Source: Mantamonas sphyraenae
Lineage: Eukaryota; CRuMs; Mantamonadidae
Direction: 5' to 3'
DNA: 64,000 nucleotides
Assembly: GCA_026936335.1 (NCBI GenBank)
Contig: JAPMXV010000022.1
Span: forward strand, 124,001 to 188,000
Part shown: positions 1 through 12,600 of the stretch, in pieces
Layout: every line of letters begins with the position of its first letter
How positions within the stretch are numbered: position 1 is the stretch's first letter
The notes under the pieces: model-generated
Database searches by the model: none
Seen by the model: only the letters and a program-made list of their open reading frames with translations
What the model was told of the DNA's origin: nothing
Translations under genes and position numbers: made by a program

Positions 1-3000
1 ATACCCGGAAGCCCAACCGGCCTACGCCATGCCCATGGCCAACAGCCCCTACCACCAAACACCCCAACCGCAGCATCCATACATGCAGCAGCAGTACATG
101 ACCTCGCCTGCAGTCCAAGTGGAGCAGCAGCAGCTCGAAGCGCTGAAGAAGATCAGTGAGATTCAAGCAAACGTACGTGGCCCACGCACCACGCACCACG
201 CACCACCCATCCACGCAGGAGCGCTCTCCATTTCCAATCATCCCCCTCATTCCTCATGGCTTGAAGCCACAACGTCACACACTCACACACTCACCCACAC
301 TGTACAACATCGTTCCACAGGCGCGCTCCATCGCGGCGTCAGCCAACTCTGCGGTGGAGGAGGCACAACGCAAGGCAGAAACGGAGCGACTGAAGCGGAA
401 GCTGGAGGACGCAGAGCGGGAAAAGTTTGAATGCGAATCGCGCTTGTCATTGCAGGTGCAGGAGCTGCAGGGCAAGAACAAGATGCTGAGCAAGCAGAAT
501 CACTGGTTGGAGCAGGAGTTGCAGGAAAAGAGCCACCAGGCGGACCAGCACCTGGGTCAGGTGGACATGCTGGAGAGCAACATTGCCCAATTGCAGAAGG
601 AACTGGAGCAGCGCAAGGAACACGTGGACACGCTGCGCAACAAGGTGCAGGAGTTGCAACTGGCCAAGCAGGCAGAGGTGGGCCAGAGCAGCAGTGCACG
701 CGAGGCATACCAGGAAATGGAACGCAAACTGAGCGAGGAGACGCGGAAGCGGTTTGAGGCGGAGGAAAAGGTGCATCGGGCGTCCATTGAGCTGGACCAA
801 AAGGTGCAGGAGTTGAACCGGGCCACGGGACACAACAAGGACCTGGAACACGCGGCGATGCAGCACGAGAGTGCGCTCAACAGGCTCAAGTACGAGTTGC
901 AACAAAAGACGAACGAGCTGGAGCGAGTGCAGATGACTGCCAACGAGCAGGCGCAACGCCTGGTCCAGTTTGAGGGCGTGCAGGCCACGGCGGAACGCAC
1001 ACGCTTGGAACTGGACGAAATGAGCAAACGGTTCCGTTTGGCGGACCGTGAGAGGTCGCAACTGGAGGCAACGTTGCAGGAGGTGCAGCGGGATTTGGAG
1101 CAGGCGCGCGGCAGCGGCAAGAACACGCTGGCCAAGCTGAAGGCCAAGGAGCGTGCACACGAAACGGAGGTGAAGGAGCTGCAGCGTGAGCTGGAGCAGA
1201 CGCGCACGGACGGCGAGGCGGCGCTGCGGGAAAAGAGCGCAGATTTGAACCGTGCCACCGAGCGTCTGCGGGTGCTGGAAAAGAAGGTGGACACGCTGAC
1301 TGCGGAAAAGGTGCAGATGGAGCGGGAGATGATTGTGATGCACAACGGCAAGAGCGATGCAGAGCGACAGCGGCAGGAGATGGAGCGCAAGCTGCGCGAG
1401 GCTGTGCAGAAGCGCGAAAAGGCGGAGCAGAACCAGCGCATGGCCGAAGAGCAGCTGAGGCAGAAGGGCACTGCGTTGCAAGAGTTGCAGATGCAGCTGA
1501 GCAAGGCAGGGGTGGCGTCGAAGCAGAGTGAACGGGACGCAGCCAACAAGTTGGAGAAGCTGACGCAGGAGGCTGCACGTGTGCGCAAGGAGATGGAGAG
1601 CAAGCTGTTGGGACGCAGCCAGGAGGTGGATCAGCTCACCGCCAGCGTGGCGCAGCTCACACGGCAGCGTCAGCAGGAACGTGAACGCCTGGCCAAGCTG
1701 GAACAGGACAACCGCGTGTTGAAGGAACGTGCCCAACAGGAAGAAGGCAACGCGTCGCAGCTGGCCGACGTGGTTGCCCAGCTGGACGCACAGCTCAAGG
1801 CCAAGGAGGGCGAGCTGGCACGCGTCAGCAACACGGTGAACGAACTGGTGCTTGTCAGGCAGCAGGAGGCGGCCCAGCGATGGCAGCTGCAGGAGGAGCT
1901 GAACAACAGCAGCACGCGGCTGGACAGCGAGGAGAGTGCGCGCCGCGAGGCGCAGGAGGCTGTGGAGGAGGCACGTCGTGAGACCACGCGTGTCACAGAC
2001 GCACTGGCACGTGCGGACAAGGAAAAGGCGGCACTGCAGGCTCAGGTTGATGAGAAGCAGGCAGAGTTGGAAAGCGAACAGCAGGCGCTGAGTGCAGCGA
2101 ATGCCAAGCTGAGCAAGGCGGCCAAGGATCTGAAAAAGGCAAAGAAGCTGATCAACAACCTGAAGACGGCGCACGAAGAGCTGCGCACGGAGCGCGACGA
2201 GGCGCACGCGCGTGCGGAGCAGCATGCAGAGCACAAGGAGCGCAGCCAGACGGAAGTGGAGTCGTTGAACCGCAAGCTGGAATCGTTGGAGGACACCATG
2301 CAGATGCGAGAGAGGGCCATGAGTGTTATGAGTGCTTTTGATGGCATGTCACAGTTTGGCGACGACATGCCAGGGTCGCCGAGTGCGTTTGTGCGCACGC
2401 TGCCGACGAGCAGCAGCCAGGCGAGTGGCATCAGCGCACAGCAGCACCGTGCGCTGGAGGAGGAGCTGCGGACAAAGGAGGACGAGGTGGAGGCGCTGGA
2501 ACGCAAGGTGCGCACCTTGGAGGAGGAGGTGCGCAAAGCCAAGGCGAGCGCTGCGGATGCGGCGAGTGAGATCGAGCGCATGGAGCAGGAGCATGCGGCG
2601 GCGGTGCAGAACAAGCGCAGGGAGGTGGAGAAGCTGCGCAAGGCGTTGCAGGACAGGGAGGAGAAGCTGTCGAAGCACAAGGAGAAGCACACGCAGCAGT
2701 TGCAGTTGGTGCGTCAGCAATCGGAGTTGGAACTGAACCAGACGCGTGACTCGCTGGAGCAGCAGATCCAACGGGTCAAGGGCGAGCACGAGACGGCGCA
2801 CGGACACGCGACGTCGCTCAAGGGTCAACTGGAAGAGTTGCAGAAGGAGCTGGCTCGCGAGCGAAAGGAGCACGAGCGTGCGAGCAAGGCCTTGGAAAAG
2901 GAGTGGAAGGGCAAGGTGGAGGCGGTGGAGGAACAGCTGAAGAACGCAAACAAGGCTCGCATGGAACTGGAGCTGGAGGTCAAGTCGCACCAAAGCACAA

Positions 3001-6000
3001 TTGGCGAGAAGGAAAAGGCTGTGGGCGAGCTGGAAAAGTCGCTGCATCGCAAGGTGCAAGAGTTTGACCTGCACCGCACAGAGAGCAAACAGAGCATCGA
3101 CTCGCTGGCGGAGAAGCTGGGCGAGGTGGACCGAGAGCGTGCAGAGAAGGAGCAGGCGATGAAGAACATGCACGAAAGCCACGGTGAGGCACTGCGCAAG
3201 ATGAAGAGCATCCAGCAGATGCGACAGAACAAGCTGAAGAAAGAGCACGAACGGGCCATGGAAGAACTCAAGTCCAGCCTGCAGAGTCAGCTGGAGGAGG
3301 AAAAGGCGCGTGCGCGACGCGGCGAGGACGAGGCGGCACGTCTCAAGGCTCGCTTGGAAGAAAGCGAGTCGGCGCTGGCCAAGGAGACGGAAACACTGCG
3401 TCGCGAGGTGGAAAAAGCGGAGCAGGATCTGGAAAAGGCGCGTGGGGCAAACGCACAGGCGCTGAAGGCACACAAGGAGGACGTGACACGACGCAACGAG
3501 GACCTGAAGAAGGAGCGCGAAAAGGTGGCCGAGCTGGAGAAGCTGCTGAAACAGCAGGAGAATCGCATTTCGTCGCTGCGCGTGTCGTCGAGCGAAGAAA
3601 AGCAGAAGTTGAAGGCGACGATGGAGAGTGTGGAGAAGGAGAAGAAGGAGCTGATCACGCGACAGAACACAGAGGTGGAGAAGCTGAACACACGCATCAA
3701 CCGGCTGCGCGACGAACACTCGCGCGAGCGGCAGCTGCAAAGGTCCAACTCGCAGATGGAGATGGACCGGCTGAAGCAAGACATCGAGTCGCAAAAGGCG
3801 CAGGTGTCAAAGGAGATGAACAAAGCGGTGCGGGAGAAGGAAAAGGAGCTGGTGGCAGCAAACAAGAAGCTGCTGGAGACGAAGCAGCAGCTGTCGCGCA
3901 AGAAGAAGGAAATGGTGGCTGCAGCGAAGCAGGCGGAGCTGGAGCAGCTGGAACTGCAGCGTGCGCTGGAGGAGCAACACCTGGAGTCGCAGGAGCGAGG
4001 CAAGCTGCTGGAGGAGCTGGCGGGTCTTGTGGAGGAGATGAAGCAGAAACACGAGGCGTTGAAGGCGCGTATGGACTCGACGGTGGAAAAGAGCTCTGCG
4101 GACGTGGCCAAGGCGGTGGAAGCACATCAGCGCTCGCAAATGGAAATGCACAAACAGCTGGAATCGATGCAGAAGGAGCACGAGCGCAAGACGACGTCGA
4201 TGACGGCGAACCTCAAGGCGGAGCTGATGGAAAAGGGAGTGGAGGAGCGCAACCAACTGCTGCAGGAGCACCAGGCGGAGTTGAGGGAGGTGGAGGCACG
4301 CGTGGAAGCGGCTCGTGCGGAAACAGAGGCGGCACGTGCCGAGAAGGAGGAGGCGCTGAAGGCACAGGCGGCGCTGATGCGTCAAGAAGTGGAGGCAGCC
4401 AAGGCACAGTTGGAAGCACGCAAGGGAGAGGTGGCAGCAATGGAGAGAAAGATGGAGGAGACAGAACGCAGGTCGCAGGCGGCAGTGAGCAAGCTGGAGA
4501 GTGCTCTGGAAACAGTGCGTGCAGAGGGAGAGCGTAAGCTGGAGGAAAAGAGCAACGAGGTGTTTGCGCTGATGAAGCGGCTGAACAAAGTGGAGGCGGA
4601 CGGCCTTCAGGAAAACCGAAAGCACCAGGACTCGCTGAGTCGCACAAAGCTGGAGATCGAACAGATGGTGTCGCTGAAGGACGACGAGATCCAGGAGCTG
4701 AAGATGCGCGAGGCACACCTTACGCAGAAGCTGGAGTACGAGACGCGCAACTTCCACGAGGAGGAAGGGCGGATCAAGGAGACTCTGGGGGAGCGACTGC
4801 GCACCAAGGAGGAGGAGGTGGCAGAACTGAAGAGCAAGGTGCGTGAGCTGGAGCAACGTCAGACGCAGATGTTGCATTCGGATTCACAGCGTGTGCAGGA
4901 GGTGAAGCAGGAGAACGAGGGCAAGATGCGTGAGCTGAACTTTGTGGTGGAGGATTTGCGCAAGCAGGTGTCTGGGCTGGAGCGGCAGCGTGCAGAGGAT
5001 GCACGTGAGGCAGCGACGGCGATGGCCAAGGCGACGCAGGATCTGGAGTTGAAATTGCGTGAGAAGGGCTTTGAGGAGCGCAGCCAAGCGCAGAGGATCA
5101 ACGAATTGGAAAACCAGCTGCGACGCCAGGAGAGCGAACACGGAGAAGCCGAGGCGCGGCTGGCGGGCAAGCACGCGGTGGAGCTGAAGGAGAAGAGCAT
5201 TGCGTTGGAGAATGTGGAACGACGTCTGCAGGAAGCGCGTGAGAAGCACAGCACGGAGGTGCGCGAGCTGACGGTGGCGCTGGAGCGGGCAAAGGAGGAA
5301 GGGGAAGTGAGCAGGAACGCACACCGACGTGAGGCGGAGAGTGCACAGGCGCAGCTGCGAGAGTTGGAAATGGCGATGGCAGTGGAGAAGCAAAAGGCGG
5401 CGTCGGTGTTGGAAAAGACTGCGAATCAGCTGCAGAGCCGTGTGGATGCAAAGGAGCATGAGTTGGAGCGTGTGCGCAGCAAGCTGGAAGACGAAGCGAA
5501 GCTGGTGGCCAAGGAGCACGAGCGACGCGTGGAGGAGCTGGAGAAGCAGATTGCTGGGTTGGAGCGACAGGTGCGTGAGAGCGGCGACCGCAACGAGGTG
5601 TTGGCACGTGAGAGTGCAGCCGAGAGCAAGGCGTTGGAGGGCCAGGTGCAACGACTGGTGGAGGAGAAGAAGGCGAGCGAGGCACGCGTGGCAGACATGA
5701 TGCGGGACATCCAGGATTTGCACCTTGCTCTGAGCGAGGTGGGCAAGGCCCGGGAAATGGAGGGACGGGAGGCGGCGTGGGCGCTGGAGTCGCTGCGCAA
5801 GGATCTGGAATCGCAGCTGGAGAGCAAGGCAAACGAAACGAGCATGCTGAGCGACCAGGTGAAGAGCATCGGGGCACGCAGCGAGGCAGAGTTGGAGAAG
5901 CGTGCGCGAGAGGCAGGGGCGGCGACGGAAAAGGCGGAGCGTGCGTTGGAGGAGTGTCGTCGCGAGCTGACGTTTGTGAAGGAGCAGAGCGCACGTGTGG

Positions 6001-9000
6001 AGAGCGGCCTGAAGGAGGAGGTGCGTGTGCTCAACGACAAACTGGACAGCAACGCACGCGATTTCGTGGCACGGCTGGAGGCGAAGCAAAACGAACTGCT
6101 CAAGGTGTATGCACAGGTGGCAGAGGCGGAAAAGGCGCACGGGGAAGAGATGCAAGCGCTGTCAAAGGAGCACAGCGAGGCGCTGGCAGAGGCGGAAGAA
6201 CGCCTGCGGGCCAAGGTGCAAACAGTGAATCAGCTGGCGGAACGCGTGCAGGCGGCGCAGCGCAAGGCAGCGCAGGATGCGGCGGCGGCTGTGGAACTGA
6301 ACAAGGCGCTGCGTGAGAAGGAGGCTCTGGTGCTGGAAAAGGACATGGCCATGCAGGCTGCGGCTACGGCGGCACAGTCGGCGCAGGCGGAGCACGAGCG
6401 AGAGGTGCGACGGCTGATGGAGGAGCGAGAGCGTGCACGCGGGGAGGCACAGGCACGCGAGGTGCGTGCGCGACAGGAGGCTGCAGAGGCGGCGATGCGT
6501 GGGGACGAGGCGGCACGTGCCAAGGCGGAAGAGATGCGTGCGGCGGCAGCGGAGGCGGAGCGTGTGCGGCGTGAACTTGCGCGTGAGTTGGCAGAGACGC
6601 AGAAGGAGCTGCAGGCGGTGCAGCTGAAGTTGGACGAAACCAAGATGCGCTACGAGGTGGAGGTGAGTGCGAAGAAGGAGGCGCTGGTGAACCGGGAGCA
6701 GCAGAGCGAGTGGGAGTCGGCACGCAAGCGGGAGGAGTTGGAACGTGCGGTGGCGGCGGTGGAGGAGAGGGAGCGTGCGGCGCGGGAAGAGGTGCGTGCA
6801 CGTGAAGCGGCTCTGGAGCGGATGCAGGAGAAGCTGGAAGAGCAGCGTGTGGAGGCGTCGCGTGTGGAGGCAGGGCTGCGAGAGGAGATTGGGCGTGAGC
6901 GACTGCGTGTGATGGAGGTGGAAAAGAGCAAGCTGGCGGAGGTGGCGGAGGTGAAGGAGAAGCTGATGGCGCAGCAGCGTGCGCAGGAGGCACAGCTGGA
7001 GGCGTCTGCGGAGCGTGTGGTGGAGGAGAAGCAGAGGCAGTTGAAGGCGATGGAGGTGGCACAGGGCCAGTTTGAACGGGAGGTGAGCAAGCTGGAGGTT
7101 GCGTTGGCACGCAAGGAAGAGGAGCAGAACGCCATGTTGGCCAAGGTGCAGGAGTTGCGGGAGGTGATGCAGAGCATGGAGAGGGAACACCGGGAAGAGG
7201 TGGCGGAACTGCGTGCACAGATGGAGCGTGTGCGTGGGGAGATGGGCGCACGTGTGGCAGCCGCGGAGGAGGCGCGTGCGAACGCTGTGCGGGAGGTGAA
7301 GGAAACGATGGGCCAGCTGGTGGGTCAGAAGGAAGGGGAGGTGGACAGCCTCAAGGCGTTGCTGGCGGCCATGCGTGAGGAGAAGGAGGGACTGAACAGG
7401 ACGACAGACTCGCTGCTGGCCAACGTGGAGTCGTCACAGAGCGTGCGGCAGGCGGAGGTTGCGGAGGTGCGCAGCCGACTGCGGGAGACGGAGGAGAAGC
7501 GTGCGTCGGAGGTTGCGGCGCTGCGTGCACAGATGCAGGAGGCAAAGGAGCGTGCAGAGAGTTTGTTGAGCGACAAGACACGGGAGGTGGTGAGTGCACA
7601 CCGCAAGATGGCCAAGATGGAGTCGGAACGGAACAGGGAGCGTGCAGAGGCGGAGAGCAGGTTTGCCAGCGTGGTGGGCGAGCTGGAACGCAAGCTGGAA
7701 GAGGCAAAGGAGAAGGTGGCGGAGGAAAGAGCGCGTGTGCAGGAAGCAAAGGAGAACGGAGCACGGGAGGCGGAGCGTGTGCGTGCGAGCATGGAAGAAC
7801 ACGCACGAGAGCTGGAACGAGAGGTGGCACGTGAGCAGCGTGCGGCGTTTGTGCTGGAACAGAAGCTGGAGCAGGCCAAGGTGGCGCACGGACAGGAGTT
7901 GCGGCTGGCGGAGGAGCGTGTGGAGAACGTGAAGCGGGCGTACGAAAAGGAGCTGGAAAGCAGGGGCCACGAAACGGAACGGCTGCAGGGACGGCTGGCG
8001 GCGGCGGCGTCGGAGGCAGACAAACACCTGCGTGAGCAGCAGGAGGCGTGGGCGGAGGCACGACACATGCTGGAAGAGGAGGTGGACACGCTGAAGCGGC
8101 AGTACGCGGAGCAAGTGGGCCTTGTGCGTGCGGCAGAGGAAAAGGGGCGACAGAGCGAACGGGAGCTGCGACACGAGATGGATGTGCTGCGTGGGGAGAT
8201 GGAAAAGCGTGTGGAGGAAGCGAAACGGGAGGCGGAGAGACTGCGTGAGGAGGTGGCAGCGGCACGGAATGAGGCAGAGATGGTGCGCAAGGAGAGTGAG
8301 TTCCAACTGCGTGGCCTGCAGGAGGGCAGGGATGCGCTGGCAGCGCAGGCTGCGGCTGAGGCGGAGCGACTGCGGGAGGAGATTGGCAAGGCGCGGGCAG
8401 AGACGGCGCGTGCGGAGGAACGAGGGCGCAAGGAGGTGGAAGCGGTGGAAAAGGCGCTTCGGAAGGAGGTGGAGCGTGAGGAGCGACGGGTGACAGAGGT
8501 GAAGAGTGAACTGGCGGGGCTGGAGCGACGTACGCGGGAGGAGGCGGAGCGCGCGGAGCGAGCGGCGGAGGAGGCACGACGAGAGTGGGAAAAGCGACTG
8601 GAGACGAGGAGCAGCGAGTTGGCGAGTGTGCAGGCGCGTCTGGAGGCGGTGCAGGCGGAGTATGCGCGTGAGGCACGCCGTGTGTCGTTGGAGGCGTCGA
8701 GTACGGCCAGCGGGCGAGAGGAGCGGGAGAAGGAGAGGAGTGGGGAGATGCGACGCATGGAGGCGGAGGTGAGACGGTTGGAAAAGGCGTTGCAGGAGGC
8801 ACAGGAGAAGCGAGAACGCGGGGAGTGGCAGGCAAAGCAGGAGTTGGAATTGAAGGCAAGCGAGGTGCGCGCGTTGCAGGCGCAGCTGGCAAGTGTGCAG
8901 ACGAGGTTGGTTGAGGCGGAGCGGGAGGCAGAGACGGAGAGTGGAAGGGTGCGTGAGCTGACGCAGCGGCTGGATGCACAGGTGAGGCGGGAGGCGGAGG

Positions 9001-9557
9001 AGAAGAAGCGTACGCACACACAGCTGGAGGAGCTGCAGAGGAGGGCGGACGCAGAGGTGGAGGCGCTGAAACGAGAGCGGGAGGCAAGCACACAGGAATG
9101 GGCAGGCGCAAGTGTGGTGCTGGAGCGTGAAATCCGTGCGCTGGAACAGGCGCGGCAGGTGCTTGTGGAGAAGCATGCGACGGAGCTGACGATGGTGCGC
9201 AACGAACATGCGACGGTGGTGGCACGGATGGAGGCGGAACACGAGCGTGCACTGCGTGTGGCGCAGGAAAAGGGAGTGGCTGCGGTGGAGGCGGCCAAGG
9301 CAGAGTGTGCGACGAGACAGAAGGAAACGAAGGAGGAACACAGACAGGCGGTGAAGGAGCTGGAGGAGAGGCTGGGTGAGATGCGCATGGAACACGAGGA
9401 GAGGCTGCTGGAGGAGCGGCGTGCGCATGACAGGGACCTTCGCGAACAGGAGGAGGCATTGGAGCGGAAGTTGCGGGAGGTGCAAAGGGCCCACGAGGTG
9501 CAGGTTGCGGCATTGGAAGCCAGGGTGGGTGGTGGTGGTGGTGGTGGTGCAGAGTGA
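1..9557 (+). CDS. Giant coiled-coil protein 1, 5'-partial (about 3,135 residues visible)
   Basis: Reading is open at the left edge. Exon <1-172 encodes a Pro/Gln/Tyr-rich, disordered-looking leader. A 148-nt intron follows (173-320, GTACGT...CCACAG, phase 0), then one exon from 321 to the TGA at 9555-9557. Nearly everything after the leader is Glu/Lys/Arg/Gln/Leu-rich heptad-like sequence, i.e. an extremely long coiled coil. One Ser/Pro/Gly-rich break lies at about 2,320-2,440. The visible product ends in a run of seven Gly. Such proteins usually act as scaffolds, tethers or filaments (centrosomal, Golgi or cytoskeletal). No defining domain is visible, so the role is unknown. The stop may be intronic: a GTGGGT at 9525 could splice to the AG at 9609-9610 and join this frame to the next unit in phase 0. 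Confidence 0.85.
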
Positions 9558-9637
9558 TGAGGAGATGGTACAGGAAGGGAGGAAGGGTTGCGTGCGCCCA
9601 TCAATGCAAGACATCTTTAGTGACGAGCATTTCGATG

Positions 9638-12600
9638 TCGTCGTCAAGTCCTTTCGCCAAGTCGGTTCCCCCGAGGCGGACGACACAAGAAGGCAGTACC
9701 AACAGCAGCAGCGGTGGTGGCAACGTCGGAAGCGACGGAGCTGGCAACGTGAGCAGCACAAACACAAACACAAGCACATTGAACACAACAACAACGGGCC
9801 GAGGGCTGAGCGTGGGGATTCCCGCGAGCAGCTCGACGCCACGACGCACGTACTCGAACAGCAGAGTGACGTCGACGCCACAGTTTAGCCTGGCATCTCC
9901 ACAGACACCGCGGGTAAGGGATGAGGGAGGCGAGAGGGCATGTGTGTGGGCAGGGGCCAACGGGGGCCGTGGAACGCGAGAGGCTGACGCGGGAAACCCT
10001 CAGCGCGACACGCAATCGCTGCAGCGGGCGCTCTCAGAGACGCGCAAGGCGCTGGGCCGGTATCGAGAACAGCAGAACAACGGCAATGGGAGCGGAATGG
10101 GCCTGGGGTTGAACCTCGGGACAGGATTGTCCCTGCGCGAAGGCCTGGGCGAGGGCCGAAGCCCGACACCGCCGACGCGGGAAAGCGATGTGGATGGCGG
10201 CGTGCGAGGAGGAACGGGCCGTGGGACACCGGTGCGAGTGGGAAGCAACCTGAGCACGTCGTCGCTGATGGCAGAGCGCGTGAGCGAAGAGCTGGCGAGC
10301 AGCAACAAGAAGGCGCTGCTGGAGAAGGAGGCCGAGGTGGAGCGCATGAAACGCGCTCTGCGCACCTCCGAGCGGCAGCTGGTGAGGGAGAAGAGCACTT
10401 CGGAGCACGAATTGTCCCAACTGGACGCCAAGGTGTCCTACCTGACCGAGAAGAACAAGGCAGCGGCGGCGGAGCTGGAACGCGTGCTGGAGAGCCACGT
10501 ACGTGCCTTTTCCCTTGAAAGCCCACCAATCTGCAGAGAGATAGAGAAGAGGCATGCGGCTAACACGGGCAAACGCGGCCATGGTCCCATGCCACACCCC
10601 ACTTCCCCGCACCACCACACACATACGCACATGTACACACAGGATGCGGAGCTGAGCGAGGTGCACAGCCAATTGCGTTCGGTCAAGGGCCAGCTGAAGA
10701 GCGTGCAGGCGAGCGAACGTAGCCAACGTCAAGAAATTGACAAGCTGACAAAGCGGCAACAGAGCCTGAGCAGCAAGCTGGAACGGGAGAGGCTTGTGAC
10801 AGCCAACCAAACAAGCGAAATTGGACGTCTGGAGAAGGCGCTGAGCGAAGTGACAAACGCAGGCAAGCGTGAGCAGAGCGAATTCAAAACGCGTGTGCGG
10901 CAGCTTGAACAGCAGCTGTCCAGTGAGCAGCAGGACGTGGTAAGTGCAGCAAAAAATGTGGAGCCCGTTGCGAGGATGGGCATGGGCAATGTCCAATGAT
11001 AGGGGAAGGGGGAGATGGGACATTGACACGGGGAATGTCACCAAACACGGCAGCTTGCGCTGAAAACACAGTTGGCGGAGGCAGAAGCGGTGCGTGTCAA
11101 GTACCACGAGCTGCAGACAGAGTACAGCCAATCGCTGGTGGCCATCACACGGCTGAAGGAGAACAACAGTGCGCTGAACGAACAGGTGGAGGCGCTGGAG
11201 AGGCAGCTGCGACGGGCGCAAGACGAGTCGCGGCTGCACGCAAGTGCGCTGGAACGATCGCGTGTGGAGCTGGGCAACGAGTCGTTGCTGCGCTCGCGTG
11301 CGCAAGAGTCGGAGAGCAACAGCCAGAGTGCATACATTGCGCAGCTGGAGAGCGAACTTGGCACGCTGCGCAAGAACAAGGCGCAGGTGCTGAACGAACG
11401 CGACGAAGCGGAACGCATGCATCACAACGCAAGCATGGAGGTGACACTGTTGCAGAAGCAGCTGCAGGAGCTGGAGGCCAAGTTTGTGGAGTGCTCCAAG
11501 GCCAAGGGCAAGGCGGAGAGCAGCTGTGCCGAGCTGGAACGGCGTCTGTCGGTGCGCAACGAAGAGGTGCAAGGCTACCTGGAGAACATCAGCGCACTGA
11601 AGCAACGTCTCAAGGACCAAGCTTTCGCGGCGGAGATGGAGCTGAAAAAGACGACGAGCAAGCTGACGGCAGAGGTGCAGACGGCAGAGAAGATGGCTGC
11701 GCAGCACAGGTCGGAACACAAGACGGTCAGTGCGGCGATGGCCGAGCTTGAAATCCGTCTGCACGACACAAAGACGGTGTTGAGCAAGGCGGAACGCAGC
11801 AACCGAGACCTGCAGTCGCGGCTGGAGCAGGAGGCGGGGACGAAGGAGCAGCTGACGTCGCTGACCAAGGAGCTGGAGTTTGAGGTGACGAGCAAGAACG
11901 CAGAGGTGATGCGTCTGACCCAGACGGTGAACGAGCTGGTGATGGCGCGCCAACACGACAACAACAGTCTGGCGTCTGTGGTGGGCGAGCGCGAGGATCT
12001 GGAGCAGGCGTTGCACGACGAGCGGCTGAAGAGCGAACGGCTCCAGTCGGCGCTGAAGGAGTACGACATGAAGCTGGGCGCAGGAGCGGTGGATGCGGCC
12101 GTTGCAGATCTGACCACTCTCAAGACAGACCTGCAGCTGAGGCTGGAGGCGGCGGAGCGGTCTGCGGAACAGTTGCGCAGCTCGAACGAAACGCTCGCGC
12201 AGGAGACCCGCAGCCGCGCAGACGACTTGCAAGAGTTGCGCGAGGACTACGAGGCGTTGCGCACGGAACACGCGCAGACAAAGCATGAGCTGGAGATGCT
12301 GGAGCAGAGGTACAAGGAGACGGCTGACAAGGCCGAGACACTGGAGCGCGAAAACAGCCAGCACACCGAGTTGATTGAGCGCATGCGAGACTCCAAGGCG
12401 GAGCTGGAAAAGAACTTTTACCTGGAGCAGCAGTTGCGCAAGGCAAGCGAGAACGAGCGCACAAACGCAGAGCAGGCGCTTGTGGGGCGACAGGACGAAA
12501 TCGAGTCGCTGAACCGCAAGATTGCCACGCTGGAGATGTCGCGATCGCAGGGTGAGCTGCAACAGACGAGCATGCTGGACAAGATGCAGGCAGAGACGCA

